Below the pieces are notes generated by a model, which made no database searches, was not told the DNA's origin, and saw nothing but the letters and a program-made list of their open reading frames with translations. A stretch of 64,000 bases of DNA from Callipepla californica brunnescens (lineage: Eukaryota; Chordata; Aves; Galliformes; Odontophoridae), in contig JALIRH010000031.1 in NCBI GenBank assembly GCA_023055505.1, forward strand, positions 3,054,823-3,118,822, written 5' to 3'. Shown piece after piece: positions 39,101-52,825 of this stretch. The stretch's first letter is position 1. Each line of letters opens with the position of its first letter. A program made the position numbers and the translations under genes.

Positions 39101-41967
39101 TTAAGCTGGTTTATTTTACAGAGATGCGGAAAGTCCATAACCTCCAGCAGGAAGCCAGGGTGGAGTTACTTCCTCCAGTAGCTTATCTACAATCGAGACA
39201 GAACTTGTTACGGTTATGAGAAATATCTTAAGAGGGTCTGAATTCAGACAGGTGATGAATGAAGAAGAATAAGGATTTTATTCTATTTTTTCCACATCTG
39301 TTTATTACAAGCCTGACCCAGTGCAGATTTGAGGTGCTTACCTAATGGCCTAAGCAAACTAATGACTCTCACACACAAGCAAATTCTGTGCACTTATCGA
39401 AAAAAAATATCTATCTACATAAAGAGTGCACAGGGTGTTTCAGAAAAATATAAGAAGCAATTTTTAAAAAGCCCTTGGAAGTTTTACTGCATGCATGTGT
39501 ACACAAACACTGTGATCAGCCTTTCTAATACAAATGACTCTTCAGCATATTCTAGAAATTAATGTACCTGCGTTCTTTCATCATGAAACTTGCCTCAAAT
39601 AAGAATTTTCACCAAAAAAGTGTCGCCAACCTTTGTCAAAGGAAGGTGCTTCCTTAGTTTATTAAATACAAACTTTAAAACACAGATGATGAGATGGATA
39701 TTGGAAATATCTGGACAAATGCCTTGTGACCTACTGCAAAAGCAAGAAACTGGTGTTATGAAGTGAGAACTCACTTCTGTGGTCAGCAGCAACTGCACAA
39801 AAGTCTGAACTGTATGGCACTCTAAATTGATTTTTGTCACCTGCTAAGAAATGTCTTACTTTGATATTTTGTAGTTACAGGGCCTCTCACCCCAACAGCA
39901 CCTCATTCTGGCAAGCATTACTGAAAAAAAAACAACTAAACAAATAAAACCTGCATAAAATTACTTAAAAATAAAAGATGCCAAATCACATAGGTCTGAC
40001 TACATTTATAGTGAAGACCTAGTTTTTAAAGTTAATTATACCTGTAATTAGTTTTATAAAAATGAATTTTAGTGTCTGCTGAGGTAATTTTCCAGGAAGT
40101 TGCTATGGCGACAGGCACAAGGTGCATTACCAAGGTAATCTGTGTGTAATGAGCAGCTGACAGAAGCTCTCTCCTGACGTCAAGAAAAACTGCCAAAGCC
40201 TTGTAGCACACTGGTGATCTGCACACTGACCTGAAACAAGGAAGTCTTTTGTTTCCTAGTCAGCACTGAGAGAGAAGTAATTATTTTTAATGCACTTTAC
40301 ATTACTTATGACAAGGTCCAAATCCACAGTCAGCTTTCAAGAAAGCCAAGCCATGAAGGTGCCAATGATAAGACCTGAAAGTGTTTCAAACACACCTTTT
40401 GTGCGTAGTACAAAGAAAACAAAAAGAATGGGATAACAGGTATAGACTGACTTGCTCTGTATTTACTACATGACCTTCTCATACAGAAAATGGGAAAGAA
40501 CTTTATAATAAACACCAGAGAAGTTTTATCCAATAACCTTCTCTAGGAAGTTAAATACAGGTCCCTTTCATCATAACCCAGTTCAACATCCTCCACTTCG
40601 GAGAGCTGCATCAGATAGATAATGAAAACTATTAAAATGTACTTATTTTCAAAGAATGAAGTCCTGAAACATCTTCAACATGAACACAGGACAAACACTT
40701 CAAACAAGCACCTTCCTCCAGCCATTCCCCAGCCTGAGATTTTGTTACAGGTACAACGTGATAGTAAAGCATCTTCTCAAGAATAAATCTGTAAGATGAA
40801 TTTTTTAAACTCTAAACTAAATTTAGTGCATAGCCTAATTAATCAAGGGAAGGCATTAAGGGACTGGGAGACAATGGCAGGAAGAGTTACAGCCTTCCTC
40901 TATCTATAACTGTTACTGTTACTGCAAGTCTAAACATGAGACTGCTCTCTTCATCAGTACTGCCCAATAACTCTTGTCAAACTCAAAAGGAAAAACTTTG
41001 TTGGTGTGTAACATATGGGGACCAAGATGCTCATTAGTACACTAATAAGCACTCTGCTTAGAAGGAATTTATCTGCAAGATCTAAATGAACACAGAAGAA
41101 ATTCCTGGAGAACACACCACTTCTGGAACATAGTGCTCAGAAGGGATGTGACGAGAAGCACCCTTCAAAATAAATCTCTAAAGCAAGCCAAACATGTTGA
41201 GATAAAAGTAACTATTAACAGTGATAAAAGGGTTAATCTACAGCTAGTAAAGATGGCTTGTTATAACCCAATCAGCAAACAAAGAGACTTTTTCCTTGGT
41301 CTGTATGAGAAAATGAGAGTACTGCTCAAGAGGAAAGGGACAAACCCATGGAACAAACAAAAAGAAAGCTGCTTTAAGGAGATTATGTTAGGAGATTTCA
41401 GTAAAACTGCATCTGTGATGGCAAGGCTTATCAAGAAGACTTCATATGCAAACATTACAGTTTCAGTAAGCAAGATATATGTCACGTGACTGACATTTTC
41501 CAGGTATGACAACGTTTACAATTTTTAAACCCTAAAGAGCTCTTGGCTTTAATACAACTTTTTTTTTCTTTTCTGCTAGGTTAAGACAGTTCATACATAT
41601 GGCACTCTTCAAAATGATCACCATCATACACATGTCACTGATAGTTCAATTCAAACTAAAACACCAACTAAAGCTTAAGGCTAAGGCAAACTATTAAATA
41701 AGACTTGCTACACTTGCTTGATCTTTGGCTGTTATGAGAAAGGATGGGGTAACTCCTACTGCTGCTGGGGTTCGGTACCTTTCTTTCTTGTTGACATTTT
41801 AATTCAGTTGCTTCTTGTTGTTTTTTAATTTTTGCAACACGCTGGACTGGCCACAAACTAGGACTGATTTTGATCATATGTTGGAAACAAACTCTAAGAA
41901 GAAAAGACTTTTTTATGCCTTTTTGAAAATCCATAAAAATTTCTTGTCTCTCAACTCCACGCATGTA

Positions 41968-42502
41968 TGTAGGTGCTTCCAAAAGTAACACGTTCTCTTT
42001 ATTAATATGGAAACTAATAGATATGAAGAACACAATGATACTATTTGATAAAGCAAAGTCTCAGCTACAAAACACTAATTTTGAGCATATGCACAACTAT
42101 TAGCTGTGCATTTTCAGCAGCAATGACCAAGAGATTGCATGCCATGCTCATAACAATCCGCACAGTGGCTATTGCTGTCACCACTGCTGAAACACATAAT
42201 CCACTGCCTCACTGTGCTCACATTCACTGTTTGGTCCCCATAAATGTTCAGTAAATGTAGAATGTCAGTGGGGGAATTTTTTTCAGCACCAAAGAATTCA
42301 ATGACACACCTTTGCTTCATACACATCTCCACATCAGACATCGTTCTGTCAGACTGCCTCTCTGCTGCCTCTGTCATACAGCAGCAAAACTTAATGGAGT
42401 ATCTGTGGGAAGGTTCCACCTCTACTGCCATCCCACCAGTATCTGTCTCTGATGTTGTAGGCCAACATAATAAAGTAAGGGACGTATCTCTAATGTTTTA
42501 CC
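41968..42502 (-). mobile_element. Mariner-family deletion derivative in intron 3
   Basis: The element is about 535 bp. The minus strand frame 42114-42431 retains the transposase N-terminal helix-turn-helix region (MKQRCVIEFFGAEKNSPTDI, then YGDQTVNVSTVRQWIMCFSS), then at GDSNSH joins the C-terminal end (CYEHGMQSLGHCC). After a stop the noncoding continuation matches the copy at 29334. The inverted repeats are more decayed than in that copy. No catalytic core remains. Confidence 0.87.
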
Positions 42503-42999
42503 ATGGCTATGCCTAAAGTTGTCACAGTGGGACTCTCCTGCCCCACAGAGTTGCCAGAATAACTAAAACACAATCATCCTCTTTGGTAACATACAGCAGA
42601 GTAAACTGAAGTACTTTCCAGCATGCTAACAGAAACTGCAAACAAAACTAAATGTAAAACGGAAATTCATTTTCAGAATTTCTGTAGTGGTTCACGGTTT
42701 GGATCATCTATACTACTGGTGAGATTAAGGTGCCTTTACCAGTTTCTAGAACTACCTAATCTTAAGCTAAAGTAAATACAGTGAACGTAATATTTTTGAA
42801 GTAAGTTGGGAGGTGGAAGAATCTGAAGTATGTTCTTTTTACCATTAATCCATTCAAATCCTATATGTCTTCCTCAGTTTCAAATTTATGCATGGCAAAA
42901 CACAACCTTAGCAAAGAAGAGCAAATGAAAAATGCTTCTAAAAATTTTTCTTAATAAAATAGTGGTTAAAAACTATACGGATATTGAAAGCACAAACTG

Positions 43000-43090
43000 T
43001 AGAAACGTAAAATGGTTTGGGTTGGAATGGACTTTAAACATTGTCCAGTTTGAACCTCCTGCCATTGGCAGGGACGCCTCCTACTAGCAA
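43000..43090 (-). mobile_element. CR1 3' tail fragment in intron 3
   Basis: About 90 bp of CR1 tail: AAATGGTTTGGGTTGGAATG, ACTTTAAACATTGTCCAGTT and CCTCCTGCCATTGGCAGGG. It is strongly 5'-truncated and in sense with GNAQ. Confidence 0.8.
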
Positions 43091-45190
43091 TATAACAGTT
43101 TCTTTTTAAGATTCCCACAGGCTTCTGTTGCCCTATGAATTCCCTACAGCTTTATGAAATGAAAGAATGTCCTGATCACTAGAGGCAGTACTAGAAAACA
43201 GTAAACTGTTTCATATGCTAACCTTTCCCTTTATGGGTTCCAAAGTACATTCCTTTTAGCACATGGTAATTCTACTGAAATGCACCTACTTTGAAAGTGG
43301 AACATGGAAGCAAAACATCATTTTAATGGACAAATATGAAAGAATTAATTTTTCAGCTGAAGTTACAGCACCTATCAAACTCTGAAGGAATACTGTGACA
43401 TAAAAACCAAAACCACAAGTGATCAAGGAATTATGATTCTGAAGATGTCCTCAGAGTCATGCTTTTCAACAGACTCAAATCACATGACCACAGATATACT
43501 CACAGCTGTATCACTACACAATAAGAAAGAAAGGAAAATAAAAGTATGTTGCTCAAGGTGATAGCAAATGCAGGAACAAAAACTTCAAGGATTCTCAACA
43601 TGTGTGAATAATAAAGCACAGCATTAGATACTGATGGCACAGATGACCTAATGGGGTTATTAAATACTGGCATATATAACATATTGAGGAATTTGGAAGG
43701 GAAATTATTTATCTGAAACATAAAACACAGGTAGGGAAGAACAGCTGAGCAGTTATTCTCTGATATCCTCATATAGTAAACTATTTAAGCCTGCTTCCTT
43801 AACCTTGGTTAAGATACTGTCACCCAACACATTACATAAAGAAAGATCTCAGCTCACAGAACTATTGTCAAGGCTATCTTCTCTGTGGTGTTGGTTTACA
43901 TACTGCGAACACTATCTCTGAAGCCATAAGGGGAAGTGGTTTAGTGGTAACTAAGTGAGTTAAGTAACAAAGTAACGTACACCGGAAGTTAGTACTCTAT
44001 TTATCTGATGTGCTCTTGAATTTACCACATCTAAGTCTAGAAATTACTTTAAAAACAACAGAAAAATCCAACTTTTGGAATATTCAATGGTAAAAAAAAA
44101 AAAACAAAAAAAAAACCCAACCCAGAATGTATTTACTGAGCTACCAAGAGTTTCAAATCAACTCTGAAGGCTCAGAAAGCTTTCTCTTAGACTTTATCCT
44201 TCTCTTTTCTGGTAAATGCACGTGATGAAATCTTTCATGGTACTAGCAGGGGGTATAAAACCAATAAAAATGACAAAACAAGTCAAAGGATAACAAAAAA
44301 GTTCAGAAAAATACGAGCTATATTAGAACCAGAAACATTACTCTGGAACACTAACTGAAGTAAAAAATGTAGAAGAAGTGACTGAGCAAGACAGCATATA
44401 AACAGCGGGGGGAAAAAATCAAACAGTATAGAGAACATTGCAAATACAATTACTGCAAAAATAGAAAAATTGTGAGGAGAATAATATGAAGGATGAATGA
44501 ATAACATGTGACATAACAATACATATGCTTAGATCATATACAAGAGGACAATAAATCACTGCTTCTCCTTTAAATGTATCAGAAGAAACTACTGCCTTGC
44601 CAAGTCAGTGAGCATTGGGTGCTTACTCCTGTCTTACTGCCTTGTGAATCCCAACTGTAAATTTTAAGCATCTTTTTCAGCTTCTTTTGATTCAGAGACT
44701 TAAGGTTAGCAGAATCTATTTGGGTATTCTATTGCTGATTCACTATTCGAAGAAATTCTACGTGCAAGCATAAGTACGTTGGAGGATCTTATAAAAAGTA
44801 TCATATAATGATTCATAGCTCTAATGTTTCACTATTCTTCAGAAACAGATTTTGGACCCTGCCGTATGAACTATATTATAGTTAAAACCAGCAAATTTGC
44901 AAACCCTCTGATTAAATTGCTGTATCTGTTGAGCTTTACAAATAAAACCACTGATTGTTATGTTTACTTTTGGCAAATCATTGCTACTACTAATTTGCGT
45001 AGTGCTTATTCTTTAAGCAATAATGCTTAATTAGTTATTCTTCATTAATTTTAATGATACTAAGAAGATCCACTTGTCCCCCAAAAACAAGAGTTTAACA
45101 TTTGATACCAATTCTTGTCACACAGGCAACTTTACTGTTGTTGATATACAACAGGCAGATGTTAAAATGTTCTTACTCTACTTTTTTTTT

Positions 45191-45229
45191 CTATTAAAAT
45201 TTACTATTAAAATTTTCTATTAAAATTTC
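45191..45229 (+). repeat. Three 13-bp tandem units
   Basis: CTATTAAAATTT plus one variable base is repeated three times. It lies about 560 bp beyond the exon 3 donor, in intron 3. Confidence 0.9.
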
Positions 45230-45788
45230 AGTACTTTTTCATTAATGATTGCCTTTCTGACAGATATGGTCTTCTACAGTTTGGCCTTGTTTCCACAAAA
45301 GAAAGGCTGCTCAATAAAACTATTCATCACTTGCTTCATACTACTTGTCTCACTACCAGGACTGCAAAAGCAGCGTGTAAGAGAAGAAGTGAAAATCTAG
45401 GAAGAGAAATCCTCCAAGGCTCTTTTTTTATGAATCGTGTGAAAACTGACTGCAGTTCCTGCATTAAAGTACATGAAATTATTTTTGCCCAGCTTGCATT
45501 TTTGAACGTATGTCAGAGGAACTCAGGAAAACAAGGGCTTTCTACTTTGAATCTCTTACTTAGAATTTTACTTTAGATTTTCAGTGGTACCTTAATTTCA
45601 TTCTGAGAAACACATACACGTTTACTAATATACTAGAAGCAACCCGCAACTTAGAAGCAGCTTTTAAATTACACTTGGTATGTCTACTTCTGTGCTGCAT
45701 ATGCGTGTAAATATATACAAAGTTTAAAAAGCTAAAAGGTGAAAGAAACAAAGTGAGATATAGTTGTTTGTTGGCACTGTATACTTAC

Positions 45789-45943
<155 letters not shown>

Positions 45944-46403
45944 CTAATTGAAACAAAGTAATGAAATTTAGACCGTTTTCCACATTTGCAGATGGCTCAT
46001 ATATATCAAACATGATTAATGGGAATCATTTTCAGAATGGCCATCTCACCAATATGAACACAGAAGCTAGAAAATCAAGTACTATCAGGAAGGTTGTGAA
46101 GATGGGGAAAGGGGACTACTAGTGTAAGAAGTTCTAAAAAGAAAGAACAGAGGAACCCTTATTTTTTTTTTTATTTGGAAAGTTCATAGATCCCAATATG
46201 GATCAGCACGTTTTGTACTTTTTATGCTACCAGACTCAAAAAGAGTACCTACCACCCACTCTACTAGTTAGCAGCTCAATATAAGATAATTGGATAACAC
46301 AAAGAGAAAAAAAAAAAAAGGGCGAAAATGCAAAATATTCAACAAGGAATATTTTACTAAAATCTGTATTCATGTGAATAGTTACGGTGCAGGAAGGACC
46401 ATT

Positions 46404-46434
46404 GTACTGAGTAAATTGAGTACTGAGTAAATTA
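46404..46434 (+). repeat. Short tandem duplication (about 16 bp)
   Basis: GTACTGAGTAAATT occurs twice in succession with a two-base spacer, in intron 2. Confidence 0.75.
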
Positions 46435-48042
46435 TACATGAGTAATGATAAAGTACATTTGAAACAAGACAAACAGCAGTAGGTATAGCATTATGACAGA
46501 AGATGAATTAACAAATGTGGGCCTTTATTTCAGAGTATGTTTACTCCAAAGTACTATTACTTAGAAAAAATATAAGAAGTGTTTGAAACAAAAATTTTAC
46601 TAAATTAAGCAAATTCTGAAGAAATTTTTCAATGTTGATTTTTCAGGTACAGTTTTAGGGCATATAAAATACCTGCTTTTTAAATGATAATCTGTTAGCC
46701 AGCTTGACTGATTCAGACTCTGAAACAGCCCAAGAGAGGAGGGAAGGAATTCATCTTTCGTGGAAATTCAGTGTAAAAAGTTCTTCACGTTACCACAAGC
46801 ATAACAAAACTTATTATTAAGTAAAGCAAACTATGATCACACTCTGTAATACAGAAATTCTTAAAAAGTAGTCTCTAAAACTGGGCTCTGCCAGTAGAAA
46901 ATAGCCTCTAATAAAAACACCACAATCCTAAGTACTGTTAAAATTTATTTAAGTGGTATGGAGACAAAGCAGAATGATTTCTAAGTTGTACAGGAAGAAT
47001 TATGCACAAAATTCCATACTTGCACATATTCATAAATTTATATGGGGACATATACATAAAAACACACAGAAACACTGAGACAAAAGCTTAATCAATCAAA
47101 TAATCTGAAGGACGCAAAATTATTTCCATTATAATTTAGGTGAGGGTATACTGAAAGGATCATTCTATCTGGCTGAAATAAATAAATTTACCCTCTGTTT
47201 ACATAGAGGATAAAATTATCCACTGTTAACGTACAACTCCCATGGTTCTTCCATGGAGTTGTCCAGGAGAACGATGCTTCTGATTACTAATTAACAAAGC
47301 CCAACACACAGAACTATTACTTATTCAGAAGGAAGTAAAAACCTTCCAGTTCAATGTGAAAAAAGTATGTCTTACAGATACGGCAAGCTTCTCTTTTTAA
47401 GAAAGCCAATCTCAAAAGACCTAACAAAAAGTTTCTTCTTCTGCATCATGCCCTCACATTCTCAAACTGGACAAATTGTGGAGCATCTCTACTTTCTCAG
47501 AGCAAATAACAGGAAATGGTATTCTACTAGCACAGAACAATGCTTTTGTGCACCAGGATTTATAAATTTATTTAACTTTCTGGTATCTTATCAAGCTCAC
47601 TTACATATTCTGCACCCTTTGGCCTTTGCACGCTTCCAAAAGAACGATGCCCCAAATATTTGCTCACTGACTGACAGACTGATAGAACACCATATTCTGA
47701 TATTCTTTCTTTTATATGCTTGAGCTTTGAAATTATAGCCAAGTGCTATCAAAATGCTAACAGAGGTGAAATACTGACTCAGTATTCGACTACTGCTCTA
47801 CAGCTTTCACTGGAAATTTCTCGTAACGGATGTATTTTTCTTAAAGGTGCTCAAGTACCCAACACCAGTACAAGAGAAAATCATCACTATGTTAGTCATT
47901 TATCTACCCGGACTTGCTACTGTAGTAGTCCAAGACATTGCACTGCTTAATTATTGGTTCTGTGCGTTCTACCATTCAACTAATACAACTTTGGAACACA
48001 GTTAAATCTTATGAAATAAACTATTCTATATGCCAGTAATTA

Positions 48043-48868
48043 ATCACAGGATTGCAGGGGTTGGAAAAGACCTCTAGAGCTCATCTAGTCCAGTCCCCTG
48101 CCAAAGCAGCTCCCTAGCCCAGGTTGCACAGGTAGGCGTCTGGGCGGGTCTTGAACATCTCCAGAGAAGAAGACTCCATCACCACTCTGTGCAGCCTGTG
48201 CCAGTGCTCCATCACTGTACTGTGAAGAAGTTGCCCCATACATTTGTGTGCAACTTCCTATGAGTCAATTTGTGGCCATTTCCCCTCATCCTATCACCAC
48301 ACACTGCTGAGAATAGTGCAGTCTCATCCCTTTGCCTCCTGCACTTTAGGTATTTATAGACGTGGATCAGATCACCTCTGAGTCTTCTTTTCTAAAGTCT
48401 AAACACACCCAGGTCTCTCAGCCTTTCCTCTTAAAGAGGTGTTCCACATTCTTTATCATCTTCGTAATCCTCCTGTATTGGGGAGCCCAGAACTGGACAC
48501 AATACAACGAGGAGAGGCCTTACCAAGGCAAAGAAGAGGTGGCGGAGGATCACCTCCATTGACATCTCTGCCCAACTCTCCAGCCTGTCCAGGTCTCACT
48601 GAATGGCAGCACAGCTTTACAGCATGTCAGCCATTCCTCCCAGCTTTGTATTATCAGCAAACTTGCTGAGGGTGGACTCTGTCCCCTCATCACGGACACT
48701 GATGAAGATGTTGAACAGGACTGGACCCAGCACCGACCCCTGAGGAACACCGCTAAGTACAGGCCTTCAACTGGACTCTGTGCCACTGATCACAACCCTG
48801 AGCTCTGCCAGTCAGCCAGTTCTCAACCCACTGCACTCTGTCCATTCACCTATTCCACACTTCCTCTG
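48043..48868 (-). mobile_element. CR1 LINE 3' part in intron 2
   Basis: This is an 826-bp minus-oriented CR1. It begins ATCACAGGATTGCAGGGGTT and runs through TCTCAGCCTTTCCTCTTAAA and GGAGCCCAGAACTGGACACA to GTTGAACAGGACTGGACCC. On the minus strand the RT motif C equivalent near 48645-48665 reads K-F-A-D-N-T-K-L, with the second catalytic Asp replaced by Asn. It is 5'-truncated and shortened in the middle relative to consensus. Confidence 0.92.
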
Positions 48869-49014
48869 CTTAGTTAATTTAGCTTTTCAAGATGATAAAT
48901 ACTTCTCCAATAATAGTGCTTCTGCTTCCTTTTGGTTTGCTTGAATAGACTAATGACAGCTTGTACTCTACTACTGTACAGCTCTCCATAACAGTGCTAT
49001 TTGTTTTAAAAAAG

Positions 49015-49105
49015 TAGAATCACAGAGTATACTCAGTTGAAAGGGACTCATAGGGATCACTGAGTACAGCTCCCGTCTCCACATAGCACCACCTAAAATC
49101 AGACT
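49015..49105 (-). mobile_element. CR1 3' tail (left arm of inverted pair)
   Basis: TAGAATCACAGAGTATACTC followed by GTTGAAAGGGACTCATAGGG is a minus-oriented CR1 tail of about 90 bp that ends at or near the start of the next, plus-oriented fragment. Confidence 0.8.
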
Positions 49106-49106
49106 A

Positions 49107-49335
49107 GGGGAGAGTCAGGCCGGACATTAAGGAAAACTTCTCCAGTTTTCCTCCAGTGCAGAGGGAATTGGAACAGGCTGCCCAGGGAGGTGACAGTCAT
49201 TGTCCCTGGAGGTGTGCAAGGAACATTTAGGTATTGTACTGAGGAACATGAGGGAAATTTTGGTGATAGGTGGATGGTCAGATTGGATGATCTTGGAAGC
49301 CTTTTCCAACCTTCGAGATTCTATGACTCCATGAT
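49107..49335 (+). mobile_element. CR1 3' fragment (right arm of inverted pair)
   Basis: This plus-oriented fragment of about 229 bp has AGAGTCAGGCCGGACATTAA, GGAACAGGCTGCCCAGGGAG, CCCTGGAGGTGTGCAAGG, GATTGGATGATCTTGGAAGC and a terminal GATTCTATGACTCCATG. It is antisense to GNAQ. Confidence 0.88.
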
Positions 49336-50056
49336 CATCTGTATCCAGTTTCTGCAAGTATAAACTTTATTTAGTTACCTCTTTGTCTTCAATAATATTT
49401 TTGCTATACTCCAAAATTACTTTTGAGAGTAGAGGGAAGTCAATCTGTTTCTATTTAGAAAATTGTGCTTCTTAGATTTCTCTCTTTTGGGACATCAGCA
49501 ATTATTATCAAATCATTAATAAAATGATCAAAACAAACAAATAAACTCACTCCAGACAAATATGAAGGATTCTGAAGTACCATTAAATTATAATTGGGAA
49601 TTAACTTGTAATTATAAGTTCATCTGTAATGTTCTACATGCAAAATCTAGATGGTACATCTACTTTTCTGTCTAATACACTACTGACATAATGAGTCATT
49701 TTCTGTGGCTATCAACCATGAGAGTATTTGTAGCAATTTCCTTATCATTTGCCACAGATCATGCAAACATTCACTCAGTTGGTTTTAATGAATTACATTT
49801 TACCTAGACTTAAGTGTTTCTTCACTGATTTCTACAAGTATTTAATAAATGATCAATGAAGAAGAAAACAGAAGATTTTCTGGAATATCATCAGATTCCA
49901 AAACCAGGAAATCTATAAAAATAGCTCTTTTTTTTCTCCATCATCAGTCCTCTCAGAAAATTACTGATAAGAGTTAAAACTAATTGTGATCCTAAATATT
50001 ATTACATTTTGTTTGTCTGTCTGGCAATAGTCTTGCACACAATCCGTAAGTAGTAA

Positions 50057-50063
<7 letters not shown>

Positions 50064-50124
<61 letters not shown>
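50064..50124 (+). repeat. (TG)n microsatellite
   Basis: An uninterrupted TG dinucleotide run of about 30 units, preceded by a short AT run, lies in GNAQ intron 2. Confidence 0.98.
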
Positions 50125-50126
<2 letters not shown>

Positions 50127-51987
50127 TTAACCCATAGGCTCCACTGTATCAGTTTGCTAACTGCTATCCTGTAATTCTTTGAAAGCTGTGATGCTTCCTA
50201 GGGACTAATTGGGCCAGATAATTGATATACTCTGGTGTTCTCTCTGAATGTAGAATGGCCATTTGGAACTTTACAAGAGTGACTGCAACTAGGGTTTCAG
50301 TAAACTTGGAAAAAGGTTCAGTTCTTTATTTTCCTTCTGATAAAATGCCCGCAATTTTTTTAAAGTAGCACTCCATCCAACCTACGAGTGATTTAAATAA
50401 CAGAGGACAGGCAGAAATGCAGTCTATTTCACAAAAGAAATTCCTCTGGGATCCTAAGTTTGCAAGAGAAAGCAGTATACTTGAGATACAGCAGTCAATA
50501 TTGTTTTTCATTAATAGTCTCTGCAGACTAGTTCATATTAAGGTGCTCATTTACAAAATTATCTCCATGGGAAAGAAATCTTAACATATGTTTTCTGTTT
50601 TGTAGAATGATTTCATAAACCCATCAGAAAAAGTCTGCAATTTTAAGCGTTTGTCTGTCAGTAATTAATGGATAAAACACAGAGATGTTAGGTTTGGATG
50701 CTAAAGTTTGCACTGATTGGATACTTAATGGCATGTGACCAGATCCAAGAAGACCAGAAGCTCAGTCAAAATTGTTATGAAGCTACCACCACAATCAAAC
50801 AAAACAACTACTAATAACCCAGCTTAAAAGCAGAAATGATTACTTATATCAGTTCAACAAGAGTCATGAGTTCTGACTCACGAACCCAATGACCTGTCAT
50901 CTACAAGTGTGGCTCATACAAATATCCTCTCTTCCCTTACAGGGTCGTATAGCAAAGCATGCTGCTTTGAAGATTTTTCCTGCAACCCTTCAGGTATTTC
51001 AAGAAGGTATAACATTCAGTAAGAGTAACACCACTATGCTATTTCACTCTCTTGAAAACTGTACAGCAGTGGGATATGTTCCTTACCATGACAGAAAATG
51101 GGAACGGTTATCAGTCAGATTCCTAGGCAGGAAAGCATACTTACATAGTATTAACAAAAATAATCCGGTACTGGACTGCAAAGAGAACACTGTTTCCTTT
51201 GAGCAACTCTGGAGCACAGAACTAGGCTAAACAGGGAAGAGGTTTCATGATGTGCTAAACTAAAGAACTGTATATACATTAATACAGTGTGCTATGAAAA
51301 GCTCTAAAAGGCTCAGTACAACCTTAAACATCCTTCAATTACTGAAGAAGGTTACTAGGGTATAAAAATGCCTAAGTAAGAATATGTATCATTTCATGTT
51401 TCACATTCTGATCTTAGAAAATTAAAAACAGCATTAGCTTACTGAAAAATAATTCCCCAGTCACTAAGCATAATCTGAAAAATTCAGTTTGGATCAAGAA
51501 AATTTTTATTTGTTACTTGTTATTTTCTGTAAAAAGATGGAGATAATGTATCGTGACTCATGGGCACTACAGTAAGGCAGAATTTAAACAAAATATCTTA
51601 TGACTTCTGTTGCAAAATAAACTAATTCAAAATGCATCATTAAACTCTATCTGTAATAATTTTACATATCAAAACACTGCATTAATGAAATAAAGTCATC
51701 TGTACGCATAAGAGGATTATTTATTTATTTTCACAAAGGTTAGAGAGGCCTTAAGAAGAAGTGCAAGAAATCAGAACTTAATTTGTACACTGCTATCAGA
51801 GTCCTAATTCTTTTTGCTTTTTTTGTTTACATTAGAAGCTACATCAGAGATGGAAGACAAAACATTATGCCACTACTACAGGATTCCAAACAGAAAATCT
51901 GAGGAAGATTTTATCTAGAACTGTATCACAATTTCTACATTCACAATAGTAAGCCCTTTGGAAACTAATATTTTAAAAGACATACTT

Positions 51988-52395
51988 TGCAGCTTCGTTG
52001 CCCTTCTCTGGACAAACTCCAGAGCCTCGATCTCTTTCTTGCAGTGAGAAACCCAAAACTGAACACAGTACTCAAGGTGTGGCCTCACCAGTGCTGAGGG
52101 ACAATCACTTCTCTGTTCCTGCTGGTAACATTATTTCTGATCCAAGCCAGGATGCTATTGGCCTTTTTGTCCACCTGGGCACACCACTGGCTCATGTTGA
52201 GCTGCGCATGTTGAGCCTCTGGTCTTCTAAGACCTCAGCAGTCAACCAGGAACATCGGTAGACAATGGAAAGCAGCTCAGCTATCACCTCCACGAGTTCC
52301 TTTCCTCAGCACTCTTGAATGGATCTCATCTGGCCTCATGGACTTGTGGCAGTCCAGTTGGAATAGCAGGTCTCTGTTTCCTCCTGAACCATGAC
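51988..52395 (-). mobile_element. CR1 LINE internal fragment lacking the 3' end
   Basis: The match starts inside ORF2 (TGCAGCTTCGTTGCCCTTCT, CTCAAGGTGTGGCCTCACCA, CAAGCCAGGATGCTATTGGC, CACTGGCTCATGTTGAG) and fades near 52395. No octamer tail is attached, so this piece was broken after insertion. The neighbouring tail at 52605 could be part of the same or another copy. Confidence 0.85.
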
Positions 52396-52604
52396 AAATA
52401 ACACTCTGCCACAGTTATCCTACTAGTATCTCCTAAAACTTCTGATCACTTCCTATAATGCAAAACGTTTCATAAGCAACAAAACCATTTCTTCTGATGT
52501 CATTATGCTGGAGAGTAAAATGTTATATTACAACCTGGTAACTAGTTTATCTTGTGTGAATTACTAACAGAAATTTAGATGAGTTAGAAAACTAAACTTG
52601 CATA

Positions 52605-52825
52605 ATCATGGAATCACCAAGGTTGGAAAAGACCTCCAAGATCATCTGGTCCAACTGTCCCCTTATCAACAATATGTCCTACTAAACCACGTCCCCTCTA
52701 AATGTTTCTCAAACACCTCCCACATCGGTGACTCTGGGCAGCCCGTTCCAGAGCCTGACCACTCTTTTGGAAAAGTTTTCCTAACGTCCAGCCTGAATCA
52801 CTCCTAGCGCAACTTAAGATAATTT
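52605..52825 (-). mobile_element. CR1 LINE 3' tail in intron 2
   Basis: ATCATGGAATCACCAAGGTT, then GGAAAAGACCTCCAAGATCA and TCTGGTCCAACTG, through GGGCAGCCCGTTCCAGAGCC and CTAACGTCCAGCCTGAATC. This is a 5'-truncated, minus-oriented copy. Confidence 0.9.

Noticed and set aside
41133..41489. 118-codon plus-strand frame in intron 3
   Set aside because: Lys- and Ser-rich, no known motif, antisense to GNAQ and with no splice or promoter evidence.
47367..47723. 118-codon plus-strand frame in intron 2
   Set aside because: No recognisable domain; isolated in AT-rich intron sequence.
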